Source: Nitrososphaeria archaeon (GTDB lineage: Archaea > Thermoproteota > Nitrososphaeria > Nitrososphaerales > JAAOZN01). Taken from it: a stretch of 64,000 nucleotides of DNA. Below, one piece after another: positions 1-8,674 of the stretch. A model generated the notes under the pieces. It was not told the origin of the DNA. It saw nothing but the letters and a program-made list of their open reading frames with translations, and did no database searches. The position numbers and the translations under genes are program-made. Each line of letters begins with the position of its first letter. The first letter of the stretch is position 1. The stretch lies in the NCBI GenBank assembly GCA_029775855.1, contig JARVJZ010000001.1, positions 62,001 through 126,000 on the forward strand, in the 5' to 3' direction.

Positions 1-1186
1 CTTTGTCTTTATCATAACCCTTCTGATTGGCTCTAAGTGGCGCTATCAGTTGAGCAGCCTTAACCGCAACCCTTCCGACTTTAACAGGATCTTGGATAAC
101 AACCGCCTTCGCATCTCCTGAGGCAAGCTTTTGGACTATTGTATCCTCATCCATGTTTGTAAGGTTTGGTAGACCGCCAACCAGCTGGTCAGATGTAGCT
201 ATAACCCTAGAGCCGACTTTAACAGCTTCTTCTATCACATCAGCCCTCACACACTCTTGGTCAACTATAACAACATCAGCTATTCCCATTCGTATGAAGC
301 GTAGCTGTCTAGAGATTGGACCGACTATCTTGGCGCCTTTTGAGAAGCGGGCTAGGTCTGAGGCTGTGCAGCAAACACCAGCGACTTCGATTTGACCATA
401 GAGCCCAGTCTCATCAAGGTAGTTTATGACTTCACTTCCTGGTGCGACATTGTGTCCTATACATAGTATTACTGGTTTCTCACGCTCGACAACACCCATC
501 CCCACTTCTATGAGTGGGGTTTCGGCGTCGCCTTTAGGGAAGCCTAAAGCTGAAATCTGCGCTATGTCTGCTACTTCTAAGGCTAGTATGTCCAGCATTC
601 CAGCGTGCAACGCTTTGGATTCATAATCTAAGTAGTTCTGCTCTTGTCCTGTTGCGGTTGCGGAAAGTAGGTGAGTTATCTGCCCTTCAAGGTAGTTTAC
701 AACATCTATTAAGTCTGAGAGCTTTTTTGGCTTTATACCGGTTATCAGCCTAGTTATAGGCGCCTCAATTTCAACTTCGCTTCCCAAGTCTATAGGCTGG
801 TCTCCGCCATACTGTTTAATCAGAAAGTTCAGGAGATGGTGTGCGTGTGTGGTATGGGCAGAAGCTCCCATAACGCTCTGAAGGAGCGACCATTTACCTA
901 TATGCCCAGCCATATCTATTCCGCAAGCACCCCTCTTTCCAGCAGTTAGGTCACATTTACCAAAAGTGCAGAATTCACAGAAATCGCTTAAAGGAGAGTA
1001 GAATGGTTGATAACGCTTAAGAAGCTTAAGATCCCATTCTCTCAGATCCATTATAGTTGGGTATGGTGTAGGACCCATAGGCTCAGCCCAATCTTCGCTT
1101 TCTACAAATCTTCCCACTGTAAGTTCTAAGCCTTTGATCTTTAGATGACTTGATGTTAACTCCTTGATGTTTATCTTTGTTACCAT
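1..1186 (-). CDS. cdhA: CO dehydrogenase/acetyl-CoA synthase alpha subunit, N-terminal half (runs off left edge)
   Basis: The minus frame is open from an ATG at 1186 to the window edge (395 codons), so the 3' half of the gene is missing. Residues 70-88 carry the Fe-S cysteine pattern of the family (C70, C73, C78, C88; DFCEFC, then FGKCDL and GACG), followed by a His-rich ASAHTTHAHH stretch and later VDQECVRADV. This is the Ni-Fe-S CO dehydrogenase subunit of the archaeal ACDS complex, which interconverts CO2 and CO for acetyl-CoA synthesis or breakdown. Full family members are roughly 750-800 residues, so about half is visible. A TATA-like box lies 27-30 nt upstream of the ATG with no Shine-Dalgarno, which suggests a leaderless mRNA. 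The other cdh genes should lie to the left. The family call is firm; the direction of the pathway is unknown. Confidence 0.93.
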   Translation of the reverse strand, partial: MVTKINIKELTSSHLKIKGLELTVGRFVESEDWAEPMGPTPYPTIMDLREWDLKLLKRYQPFYSPLSDFCEFCTFGKCDLTAGKRGACGIDMAGHIGKWSLLQSVMGASAHTTHAHHLLNFLIKQYGGDQPIDLGSEVEIEAPITRLITGIKPKKLSDLIDVVNYLEGQITHLLSATATGQEQNYLDYESKALHAGMLDILALEVADIAQISALGFPKGDAETPLIEVGMGVVEREKPVILCIGHNVAPGSEVINYLDETGLYGQIEVAGVCCTASDLARFSKGAKIVGPISRQLRFIRMGIADVVIVDQECVRADVIEEAVKVGSRVIATSDQLVGGLPNLTNMDEDTIVQKLASGDAKAVVIQDPVKVGRVAVKAAQLIAPLRANQKGYDKDK

Positions 1187-1210
1187 TCTTCTATTTTAGC
1201 TACTAAAATC

Positions 1211-1220
1211 CTATTTTTAA
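1211..1220 (-). promoter_or_regulatory. TATA box of cdhA
   Basis: On the minus strand this reads TTTAAAAATA, centred about 29 nt upstream of the cdhA ATG at 1186. That spacing places transcription start at or next to the start codon, as in other leaderless genes of this window. Confidence 0.55.
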
Positions 1221-1300
1221 AGTTTAATCCGAAGATGTTAGTTTACTGGGGCAAGCAATTAGAAAGGTTAAAACCATAGCGTTTAGAAGATTTGGTGTAG

Positions 1301-1861
1301 ATGAGCTTCACAGAGGAAGAAGTAAGACGGGCAGCAGATATGAAGGCTTGGATAGAAGCGAGAATAGCTGAGCACGAAGCAGATATCGAAAGGCTCAAAC
1401 AGATGCTCTTAATAATTGATAGCATACTGAAACACAGCAGCTTTAAGTCAGCTGCTGAGATCATATCTAAACCGCCTACCCCTACAGAGGCAGAGCTCGA
1501 AAGCTTCACCGAGGTTCGCCCAATCAAAAGAGTGAAGGACGGGCTTCTGCTAGGCAACATCTACATCTCACCAAAAACTTTAGTTATAATACCAGCTTCG
1601 GATGTTAAAATAATGGTGGATACACCACCATTCAAGAGTTTCTTTGTTAACAGAATATTGGAGGGTATGAAGGCTAAGGATAACGAGGCTGTGAAGGAGG
1701 GGAAGATGCAGCCAAACCAAGTGCTATCATATACTATAGAGGATGATAAAGGTATGTTAACTAAAATAACAATTCAAAACTATGGAAATCAGACGAGGTT
1801 AAACGAGATAATAAGCACTATAACTTGGTCTTTTACACGGATGTTGGAAAAGACAAGGTAA
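1301..1861 (+). CDS. conserved-looking protein of unknown function with N-terminal coiled coil
   Basis: A 186-residue soluble protein. Residues 1-45 are strongly charged and helical with a heptad-like pattern, then a linker rich in Pro/Thr ([10 protein letters not shown]) leads to a mixed alpha/beta C-terminal part of about 110 residues. No catalytic motif, zinc site, signal peptide or membrane segment is visible. It starts with ATG about 29 nt downstream of a TTAAAAC box (1269-1275) and lacks a Shine-Dalgarno, so it is probably leaderless. The stop lies 7 nt before guaA, so the two probably share a transcript. I do not recognise the family. Confidence 0.75.
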   Translation: MSFTEEEVRRAADMKAWIEARIAEHEADIERLKQMLLIIDSILKHSSFKSAAEIISKPPTPTEAELESFTEVRPIKRVKDGLLLGNIYISPKTLVIIPASDVKIMVDTPPFKSFFVNRILEGMKAKDNEAVKEGKMQPNQVLSYTIEDDKGMLTKITIQNYGNQTRLNEIISTITWSFTRMLEKTR

Positions 1862-1868
1862 ACGAAAT

Positions 1869-3410
1869 ATGGAAGATGTAGACAAAGTTCTCATCCTAGA
1901 CTTCGGTGCACAATACGCTCACCTCATAGCAAGGCGCATTAGGGAGTGTAGAGTCTACTCTGAGCTTATACCCTACAACACAAAGGCTGAAGATATAAGC
2001 AAGATTAAACCCAAGGCATTAATCCTCTCGGGAGGACCAGCAAGCGTCTATGATAAAGCAGCACCCCTTCCAGACCAAGCAATATACGATCTAGGGATAC
2101 CAATACTAGGCATATGCTATGGTCTTCAAATCATAGTTCATCAATTAGGCGGTGAAGTTGTTAGAGCGAATAAGCGAGAATACGGGAAGGCTACACTCAA
2201 CATAACAGATACATCTGACATATTCAAAGGGTTTAAACCTAAAGCGGTATGCTGGATGAGCCACGGCGATAGAGCTACAAAACTACCTATAGGCTTCAAA
2301 TCTATTGCTCACACTGATAACTCGCCATATGCAGCCATAAGAGATAAAGCGCGAAAGATCTACGCCCTACAATTTCATCCAGAAGTTTCCCACACACCTA
2401 GAGGCAAGAAGATCTTGAGGAACTTCCTCTTCGAAGTCTGCAAATGCAAAGCAAGCTGGGAAATGCCTTCTTTTATTGAACGCTCTATAGAGGAAATAAG
2501 GGCTAAAGTAGGTTCAGAGAGGGTTCTCTGCGCATTAAGCGGGGGTATTGACTCTTCTACAACAGCAGCGCTCATACATAAAGCGGTAGGCGACCAGCTC
2601 ACATGCATATTCGTAGATCACGGATTGCTTCGAAAGGGTGAAGCTGATGAAGTTATTCGAACATTCAGAGACACCCTAGGTATAAGATTGATAACTATAA
2701 ATGCATCAAAAAGGTTCTTAGATAGATTAAAAGGTGTTGTTGATCCAGAGGAGAAAAGGAAGATAATAGGAGAAGAATTCTTAAATGTATTCACCGAAGC
2801 AAGCATAAAATATGGTCCATTTAAATGGCTTGCACAAGGGACTCTATATCCAGATGTAATAGAATCAGCAGCAAACCAAAGTCCAGCTTCAAAGATAAAG
2901 ACGCACCACAATGTAGGCGGTCTTCCTGAGCAGATAGAGTTCAAGCTGCTTGAACCCCTCAGAGACCTTTACAAAGATGAAGTTAGACGACTAGCAACCC
3001 TACTTGGGCTACCAGACAGAATAGTGAAAAGACATCCCTTCCCAGGACCAGGGTTAGCGGTCAGAGTTATAGGTGAGGTTACAGAAGAGAAGCTTCAAGT
3101 TTGCAGAGAAGCCAGCAGCATAGTTGAAGAAGAGCTTCAGAAACATAACCTTTACGATAAAGTGTGGCAAGCGTTTGCTGTGGTAGGAGACGATAAAGCT
3201 GTTGGGGTGCTTGGCGATGCTAGAAGCTACGGTTACATTGTTTCTGTGCGTATAGTTCAATCAAGCGACGCTATGACTGCAGACTGGGTTAAATTGCCTT
3301 ATAGGGTGCTTGAGAGGATAAGTAGCCGAATTACTAATGAAATACCCGGAGTAACTTGGGTCACATATGTGATCTCAAGTAAGCCGCCTGCAACGATAGA
3401 ACCCCAGTGA
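1869..3410 (+). CDS. guaA: GMP synthase (glutamine-hydrolysing), fused two-domain form
   Basis: Converts XMP, ATP and glutamine to GMP, the last step of guanine nucleotide synthesis. Residues 1-190 are a class I glutamine amidotransferase with nucleophile C83 in GICYG and catalytic H170 and E172 in FHPEV. Residues 200-390 are the ATP pyrophosphatase domain with the PP-loop SGGIDSS at 224-230. The C-terminal third carries the dimerisation region, including the [11 protein letters not shown] signature. At 513 residues it is full length. Many euryarchaea split this enzyme into two genes; here it is one chain. It is the second gene of a probable pair with the upstream unknown ORF and ends 2 nt from the convergent transporter. 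Confidence 0.97.
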   Translation: MEDVDKVLILDFGAQYAHLIARRIRECRVYSELIPYNTKAEDISKIKPKALILSGGPASVYDKAAPLPDQAIYDLGIPILGICYGLQIIVHQLGGEVVRANKREYGKATLNITDTSDIFKGFKPKAVCWMSHGDRATKLPIGFKSIAHTDNSPYAAIRDKARKIYALQFHPEVSHTPRGKKILRNFLFEVCKCKASWEMPSFIERSIEEIRAKVGSERVLCALSGGIDSSTTAALIHKAVGDQLTCIFVDHGLLRKGEADEVIRTFRDTLGIRLITINASKRFLDRLKGVVDPEEKRKIIGEEFLNVFTEASIKYGPFKWLAQGTLYPDVIESAANQSPASKIKTHHNVGGLPEQIEFKLLEPLRDLYKDEVRRLATLLGLPDRIVKRHPFPGPGLAVRVIGEVTEEKLQVCREASSIVEEELQKHNLYDKVWQAFAVVGDDKAVGVLGDARSYGYIVSVRIVQSSDAMTADWVKLPYRVLERISSRITNEIPGVTWVTYVISSKPPATIEPQ

Positions 3411-3412
3411 AC

Positions 3413-4648
3413 CTACCCCTTTCCGCTAATCCACTTAAAGATCAATGTGGTTGAGACAACCATTGTGGAGAAGCAGAGTGTAAAAGCCCAGAAATATGCA
3501 TCATAACCATAAATGCGTTCGCCAGCAACTACCATTTGAGGTGTGAAAAGGTCTATTACAAACCCCATCAGCGCTGGATAAGCGAAGGCGCCTAAAAATG
3601 CGAATGTGTTAACTATACTCAAGATTAAACCTAAGCTGTCTTCACCTCTCTCCTTCCTCAGAATAGCAGGCCAAATCGTGAAACCGCTTAACGCTAGCAT
3701 AGCTGAGGAGAAAGAGAGCGTTGTTAGTAGAACATCGCCCATAATAACTGTGTATAGCAAAGCAGCAAGCAGGAAAGTTGTAAGGAGGTGGCTAAACTTA
3801 TAGATTCTGCTCCAAGATCCTCTCCTATCTGCCAAGAGGCCCATAATGGGGCTTCCTATAGCCATCATGGCTGCTGGTATGGCTGCTACAATGCCCGAGA
3901 TATTCCTTTCAAGTCCGAATACATCGTAGAGATACTTGGGTATCCAGCTTACTAAGCCTACATAAGAGCCGTATGCAACCAAGACGGTAACATATATAAG
4001 TATAAGGTGAGGTGAAAAAAGTGTCTTTAACCTTATCATACTTGGTTCAGACGCGCTCTTAACATCTGCTTCTGTCACATTGCGTGCAATAAACAGAACA
4101 AAAAACAGATAAAAGATCAAGCTTGCTCCAGCAACGCCAATAAATGTTTGACGCCAGCTTAAACCTTGACCAAGCATCACACTAGGAATGATCATGCCCA
4201 GCAGACTTGAAGTATAACCCCAGCCTGTGTAGATTCCGACCACCTTCCCGTATGAGGCGCTTTTAAATGAGAGCGCAGTAGCCTTCAGACCAGCAACATA
4301 GACAGAAGCGATAGCCGCAGCCACCACTATCCTTGAAGCTATAAGCATATCAAAAGAAGGTGATATAGCAAATAGAAAGCACGCTACTACATAAAGAGGC
4401 ATAGTGAACAAGATCACTCTATTTGAACCATAGTTGTCTATGGCGACGCCATAAATTGGCTGAAGAAGACCATAAATAATAAAGTAAGATGATGTAAGCA
4501 CACCTACACCAAAGGCTGATACACCAAACTCTCTCATAAACTCTCCAGCAAGCGGTCCAATAGCTGTCCTATGGAATTGAGAAAAGAAGTATAGCCCCAT
4601 ATAGGTCGCTAAGATTAGAAGAGGGGGTATAGTAGTACTCTTCTGCAA
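3413..4648 (-). CDS. major facilitator superfamily transporter
   Basis: A 411-residue membrane protein with about twelve hydrophobic segments and a longer cytoplasmic loop near the middle (around residues 195-215). Loop 2-3 reads YGVAIDNYGSNRVIL, a variant of the MFS motif GxxxDRxGRR, and the matching loop in the second half reads GLLADRRGSWSRI. This marks a secondary carrier of the cytoplasmic membrane. The overall shape resembles organic-anion or hexose-phosphate type MFS carriers, but the substrate cannot be read from sequence. It lies 31 nt downstream of nuoCD on the same strand and could be cotranscribed with it. Confidence 0.85.
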   Translation of the reverse strand: MQKSTTIPPLLILATYMGLYFFSQFHRTAIGPLAGEFMREFGVSAFGVGVLTSSYFIIYGLLQPIYGVAIDNYGSNRVILFTMPLYVVACFLFAISPSFDMLIASRIVVAAAIASVYVAGLKATALSFKSASYGKVVGIYTGWGYTSSLLGMIIPSVMLGQGLSWRQTFIGVAGASLIFYLFFVLFIARNVTEADVKSASEPSMIRLKTLFSPHLILIYVTVLVAYGSYVGLVSWIPKYLYDVFGLERNISGIVAAIPAAMMAIGSPIMGLLADRRGSWSRIYKFSHLLTTFLLAALLYTVIMGDVLLTTLSFSSAMLALSGFTIWPAILRKERGEDSLGLILSIVNTFAFLGAFAYPALMGFVIDLFTPQMVVAGERIYGYDAYFWAFTLCFSTMVVSTTLIFKWISGKG

Positions 4649-4678
4649 TACTTATCTTCTCCTAAACTGTTAATTAGT

Positions 4679-6415
4679 TCAGCGGTCTGCATCAACCGCC
4701 CAATAGTTCAAGCTCCAGTGTATCACAGGGACATCAGCGATCCTATGCCCAGGAAGTATCTTCTTAACACCAGCTAACAAGTTTCTGAAAGAAGGTGTGT
4801 TGATCTTAACCCTATAAGGCTTCTCTTTTCCGTCACTAACAATATAAAATGAGATGCTGCCTCGTGCAGCCTCTGTTCGAGCATAGGCTTCACCAACCTT
4901 TCCCCTCACCCTTCCTCTGAAATGATACCTAACAGGACCAGGCTTCATCATCTTTACCGCTTGCCTAATTATTCTAAGACTCTGATACATCTCCATATAT
5001 GAAACCATGCACCTTGCATAAGAATCGCCATCCATCATAACCGGCACATCAAAATCGATTGTATCGTAAAGCGAGTAAGGCTCATCTTTGCGTGTATCAG
5101 AGTAAACACCAGAAGCCCTCAACGCAGGACCCACTATACCCAGATCTATAGCATCTTGCCTAGACAGCACACCGACACCTACCGTTCTATCCAAAAAGAG
5201 GGGGTTTTCAAAGTAGATCTCCCTATATCTATCTAAACGCTTTTCAAACTTATCACAAGCTTTAAGCACATAATCCTCCCAACCTTCAGGCGCATCGTTC
5301 CTAACCCCTCCAGGAACCAAGTAAGCGAATGTGACTCTAGCACCCCCTAGGCGCTGAGCAGCATCAATAATTATTTCGCGATCTCCCATAGCCCACATAA
5401 ACATAGTTGAATGACCTGTGAAGATCCCCATTATCCCAAGCCAATATGTGTGGTTAAGTATCCGGTTAAATTCTGCCATTATTATACGAAGATACTTTGC
5501 TCTTTCTGGAACCTTATCCGCTATGTCGAGAATTTCTTCTGCTGCTAGCACATAGGGGAAGATCATACCTGTGGAGTCGTGTATAGTTGGGCGTTCGAGT
5601 TGCGGGATATTCTGGAAGTAGTTTTTGTATTCACACATCTTCTCCTTTCCCCTATGCACATAACCGATATCCGGCTCAACTTCAGTCACGGTATCACCAT
5701 CCACACCTAAAACGAGGCGCATATGACCACTACCAGGATGCTGTATACCAAACGAAATCGCTATCGTTCTCTCATCTTTCTGAACCCAATCAAAGAGTTG
5801 CCTACCTAATGTATCATACTCAGGCACATCGAATGCTTGCTGGAACCTCTCTAAGAAACTAGGGTTTCTGACCTTCTTAAAGTCGTCAGCAGAAGGTATA
5901 CACTCAGGTGGTGGATGATGGAGAACTGCTCGTTCTATCTTAAGCCCAGCGTCTTCACGCTCCGCCGCTCCCCACTTCTTAACATGAAAATCTTTTCTGA
6001 GCGGGGGTATGTCGTCCCAATCATCAGGTAGAAGCAGTCTTGCCAGCTGAGGGTGCCCTTCAAACCGTATACCAAGCATCTCATACTCTTCCCTCTCGTG
6101 GAAGTAGGCGCCTGGCCAGATGTTAGTGAGTGTTGGAAAAATTGGTTCACCTCTAGGTATTCTACTTCCCAAGATCACGACTTTGGATTTCAGCTCTTCT
6201 CTAACTGAACCCACAAAATACAAAACTTCAATTGTGTTATCGGCGGGGTAGTCTGTGCCACAGACCGACTCTATATGGTCGAACCCGTAGCGCTTCACCA
6301 ACTCACCAATTTTTATAACGCTCTCTACAGGTGCTAGGATCTTAACTCTATTACCTTGAATGCTACATTTGGTCTCAGGAGCTACCTTTAGAGCTTCATC
6401 TATAAGATCCTTCAA
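4679..6415 (-). CDS. nuoCD: complex I-type subunits C and D fused (49 kDa/30 kDa)
   Basis: A 578-residue fusion. About residues 1-165 are the NuoC (30 kDa) domain, ending with PLRKDFHVKKWG; about 190-578 are the NuoD (49 kDa) domain, with YVHRGKEKMCEYKNY and a C terminus ending in VDADR. NuoD descends from the large subunit of [NiFe] hydrogenases; here the CxxC pairs that bind Ni are absent (LERPTIHDSTG and SLNYWAVDADR occupy those places), so it should bind quinone-type acceptors rather than make H2. A TTG start overlaps the nuoI stop (TTGA), which indicates translational coupling. It forms part of the peripheral arm of a membrane proton pump. The electron donor is unknown. Confidence 0.93.
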   Translation of the reverse strand: MKDLIDEALKVAPETKCSIQGNRVKILAPVESVIKIGELVKRYGFDHIESVCGTDYPADNTIEVLYFVGSVREELKSKVVILGSRIPRGEPIFPTLTNIWPGAYFHEREEYEMLGIRFEGHPQLARLLLPDDWDDIPPLRKDFHVKKWGAAEREDAGLKIERAVLHHPPPECIPSADDFKKVRNPSFLERFQQAFDVPEYDTLGRQLFDWVQKDERTIAISFGIQHPGSGHMRLVLGVDGDTVTEVEPDIGYVHRGKEKMCEYKNYFQNIPQLERPTIHDSTGMIFPYVLAAEEILDIADKVPERAKYLRIIMAEFNRILNHTYWLGIMGIFTGHSTMFMWAMGDREIIIDAAQRLGGARVTFAYLVPGGVRNDAPEGWEDYVLKACDKFEKRLDRYREIYFENPLFLDRTVGVGVLSRQDAIDLGIVGPALRASGVYSDTRKDEPYSLYDTIDFDVPVMMDGDSYARCMVSYMEMYQSLRIIRQAVKMMKPGPVRYHFRGRVRGKVGEAYARTEAARGSISFYIVSDGKEKPYRVKINTPSFRNLLAGVKKILPGHRIADVPVIHWSLNYWAVDADR

Positions 6416-6912
6416 CCCTCAACTCGCTCCTTCCTTTTACCTACCACATATGAAGGCTTGCCAACTGCTGGCTGAATACTCAACTCGAGCGGCGAGTAGT
6501 AGAGCTTCTTTCTATCATAGTCCGCAAGCCTAATTTCAGGGGTCATATGAAGGCATTCAAATGGGCAAGCATCAACACATAACCCACAGAAGACACACCT
6601 ACCGTAATCCACTGAGGGAAAGAGGCTCTTTTTGTTCTGTTCAAACCTAACCTCAGGCACCTCAACCATAATTATAGCGTTACTTATCTCATCACACATA
6701 AAAGAGCAGAGTTGGCAACCAGTACATTTGTCCATCTCAAGATAGTGGCGACCCTTCCAACCAGCTGTCGCAACACCCTTCTTAGGGTCAAAAGAATAGT
6801 ATCCTTCAGGCAACCCACTATCAACCTCAGGATATCTTCTCGTAACTCGACTATAGAATAAGTGCCGCAATCCACTCTGCATAGCTTTAATAATCTTTAA
6901 CGCCTCCACCAT
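6412..6912 (-). CDS. nuoI: complex I-type subunit I, 2x[4Fe-4S] protein
   Basis: A 166-residue ferredoxin-like subunit. Two cysteine sets are complete: C63, C66, C69, C73 (CTGCQLCSFMC) and C106, C109, C112, C116 (CVFCGLCVDAC), as needed for clusters N6a and N6b that pass electrons to NuoB. The residue after the last Cys of the first set is Asp instead of the usual Pro. The start is an ATG 4 nt after a GGTGA motif. It lies between nuoB (3 nt gap) and nuoCD (4 nt overlap); the order B-I-CD differs from the usual A-B-C-D-H-I order. Confidence 0.94.
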   Translation of the reverse strand: MVEALKIIKAMQSGLRHLFYSRVTRRYPEVDSGLPEGYYSFDPKKGVATAGWKGRHYLEMDKCTGCQLCSFMCDEISNAIIMVEVPEVRFEQNKKSLFPSVDYGRCVFCGLCVDACPFECLHMTPEIRLADYDRKKLYYSPLELSIQPAVGKPSYVVGKRKERVEG

Positions 6913-6915
6913 TTT

Positions 6916-7554
6916 TCACCTAAACCTCCATTTAGGTGAAAGGCGTAGATACGCCTCAGAAGCAACACGGCCTTTCAAATCCATACAACGAATCTTCTCC
7001 TGCAACTTAACTATCGCATCTATAACTGCTGGAGCTGGGGGTGGACAACCTGGAATATACACATCGACTGGTATTATCTTGTCGACACCTTGAAGCACAT
7101 TATAAGACTGCTCATATAACCCTCCAGATATAGCACAAGCACCCATCGCTATGCAGAACTTCGGCTCAGGCATCTGATCCCAGATCAGCTTCAGCCTAGG
7201 TGCGAGTTTTCTCGTAACTGTGCCCATAACTAACATAAGGTCACATTGCCTTAAACTTCCAAAGGCTTCGAGGACGCCGAAGCGCTCTATATCCCATCTT
7301 GAACCAGCTGATGCTCCTATCTCTACACTACAGCAAGCGGTCTCCACATGCGTTGGCCAAAGTGAGTAGAGTCTTCCCCAGTTAACTAGATAGGTTAGCG
7401 GCTCCCCTATAATATAGTCGAATGTTCTTCTGAGTAAACTCTTAGGTTTGATAACTTCATCGACTTTACCTACCAGCACACCAGTTGGCTGAGGGCCTTC
7501 TTTTCTGCTTTGAATAATCGCTTCAATCGCCCTTGCGTCTATCTTACTTTGCAT
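6916..7554 (-). CDS. nuoB: complex I-type subunit B (N2 cluster)
   Basis: Carries the ligands of cluster N2: the tandem cysteines in ETACCSVE (C74-C75), then C140 in GACAISGG and C170 in PGCPPPAP. This subunit passes electrons from NuoI to the quinone site formed with NuoD. I chose the ATG at 7554 (212 residues) over an in-frame GTG at 7566 because the GAGAGGGTG Shine-Dalgarno-like stretch overlaps the GTG but is correctly spaced for the ATG. A TATATAG-type box lies about 30 nt upstream. It is the first gene of nuoB-nuoI-nuoCD. No nuoA, H, J, K, L, M or N is present in the window. Confidence 0.94.
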   Translation of the reverse strand: MQSKIDARAIEAIIQSRKEGPQPTGVLVGKVDEVIKPKSLLRRTFDYIIGEPLTYLVNWGRLYSLWPTHVETACCSVEIGASAGSRWDIERFGVLEAFGSLRQCDLMLVMGTVTRKLAPRLKLIWDQMPEPKFCIAMGACAISGGLYEQSYNVLQGVDKIIPVDVYIPGCPPPAPAVIDAIVKLQEKIRCMDLKGRVASEAYLRLSPKWRFR

Positions 7555-7666
7555 AACATTAAGCACCCTCTCACTATCAACTATATATGTTTGCGCATAT
7601 TAAAGCATAAGTAGTTGTCTTAAGCGCTATTATAAGACTAACTTTGGTTAAGAGGTGTTTGCTCTT

Positions 7667-8674
7667 TTGGTTGAGATAAGAAAAGACTATTTTACAGAGT
7701 CCCTATGCATAGTGGGCGACGAAAGTATTGGCTGGGGTAGCGAGCAAGAAGAGACTGTTTGCCCCTATTGCGCTGGCAACGAGCATCTTACACCACCAGC
7801 CGAACTGATTCTACTGCAGTCACAAGGGTCGTTAGTTAAGACTTGTGATAGCGAAGATGAAAGGATTAAAAACTGGTCTATTAGAGTTATCCCAAGCAGA
7901 AAACCCTTCGTTAGCACCTCTCCTACTCAAAGGTATAACGATGCGCCTCTTTACAGCGAGCCGGCATTCGGCTACCATTATGAAATAGTTGCAACGCCTA
8001 GCCACTCAGAAACTCTATCAACCATAAGTGTTGAACAATGGTCAAATATACTAAGAGTGATTCAAGACAGGATGAAGTGGCTTTATGGCAAGAAAGGCGT
8101 TACCTATGTATCAGTTTACGCTGAGCATAAATGTGAACATGCGAGATTTAATGTGGTCACGCTTCCTAAGCTTCCTCCAATAATAGAGCAAGAAGCCACA
8201 ACCTTTCAAAAGACATATCACGAGACAGCTGTATGTCCAATGTGTAATGTTGTGTCAATTGAGACAGGGGGGCCTAGGCAGATACTATTGAGTGAGCACT
8301 ATATCGTATTTTCACCTTGGGCGCCCTCGACTCTACATGAGTTTTGGATCTTCCCGAGGAAGCATCAGACCAGTTTCCTTAAGGTGGGGCAGAAGGAGTT
8401 AAATGACCTTTCGCTAGTTATGCGTGCTGTATTAGGTGCATTTGATAAGACTTTTAACTCTATACCATATACATTGGTGCTGCATTCGTCTTCTGAAAAG
8501 AAGGTGTCCAAGCAGCTGCATTGGCACTTCGAAGTGCATACTAACATTTCTTTGGGGAACTCCTTACATGTGGGTACTGGTTTATACTTTAATTCTATTT
8601 CACCTGAGCAGACTGCTAGTAAGCTTGGTTCTGCTGCTAGAAGGGAGTTGGCTACGCTTGTTGGTGTAGCCTAA
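7667..8674 (+). CDS. GalT-like nucleotidyl/adenylyl transferase homologue with altered active site
   Basis: Two-domain HIT-superfamily protein of about 335 residues, related to galactose-1-phosphate uridylyltransferase and ADP-glucose phosphorylase. Two zinc CxxC pairs are present, CPYC (about 32-35) and CPMC (about 190-193), and the second domain carries HWHFEVH. At the place of the catalytic HxHxQ, just before TLPKLPP, the sequence is HARFN: the nucleophilic second His is Arg and the Gln is Asn. Ordinary GalT chemistry is therefore doubtful. The start is chosen as TTG at 7667, 9 nt after GAGGTG; a GTG at 7655 lies inside that motif. It is convergent with, and overlaps by 23 nt, a sugar isomerase gene, so a sugar role remains plausible. 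Confidence 0.72.
   Translation: MVEIRKDYFTESLCIVGDESIGWGSEQEETVCPYCAGNEHLTPPAELILLQSQGSLVKTCDSEDERIKNWSIRVIPSRKPFVSTSPTQRYNDAPLYSEPAFGYHYEIVATPSHSETLSTISVEQWSNILRVIQDRMKWLYGKKGVTYVSVYAEHKCEHARFNVVTLPKLPPIIEQEATTFQKTYHETAVCPMCNVVSIETGGPRQILLSEHYIVFSPWAPSTLHEFWIFPRKHQTSFLKVGQKELNDLSLVMRAVLGAFDKTFNSIPYTLVLHSSSEKKVSKQLHWHFEVHTNISLGNSLHVGTGLYFNSISPEQTASKLGSAARRELATLVGVA

Noticed and set aside
6684-6875. Alternative frame inside nuoI
   Set aside because: It lies entirely within the nuoI coding sequence in another frame, and nuoI has the full ferredoxin motifs.
7655-7666. GTG at 7655 as start of the GalT-like gene
   Set aside because: It lies inside the GAGGTG Shine-Dalgarno that is well spaced for the TTG at 7667, where family similarity begins.
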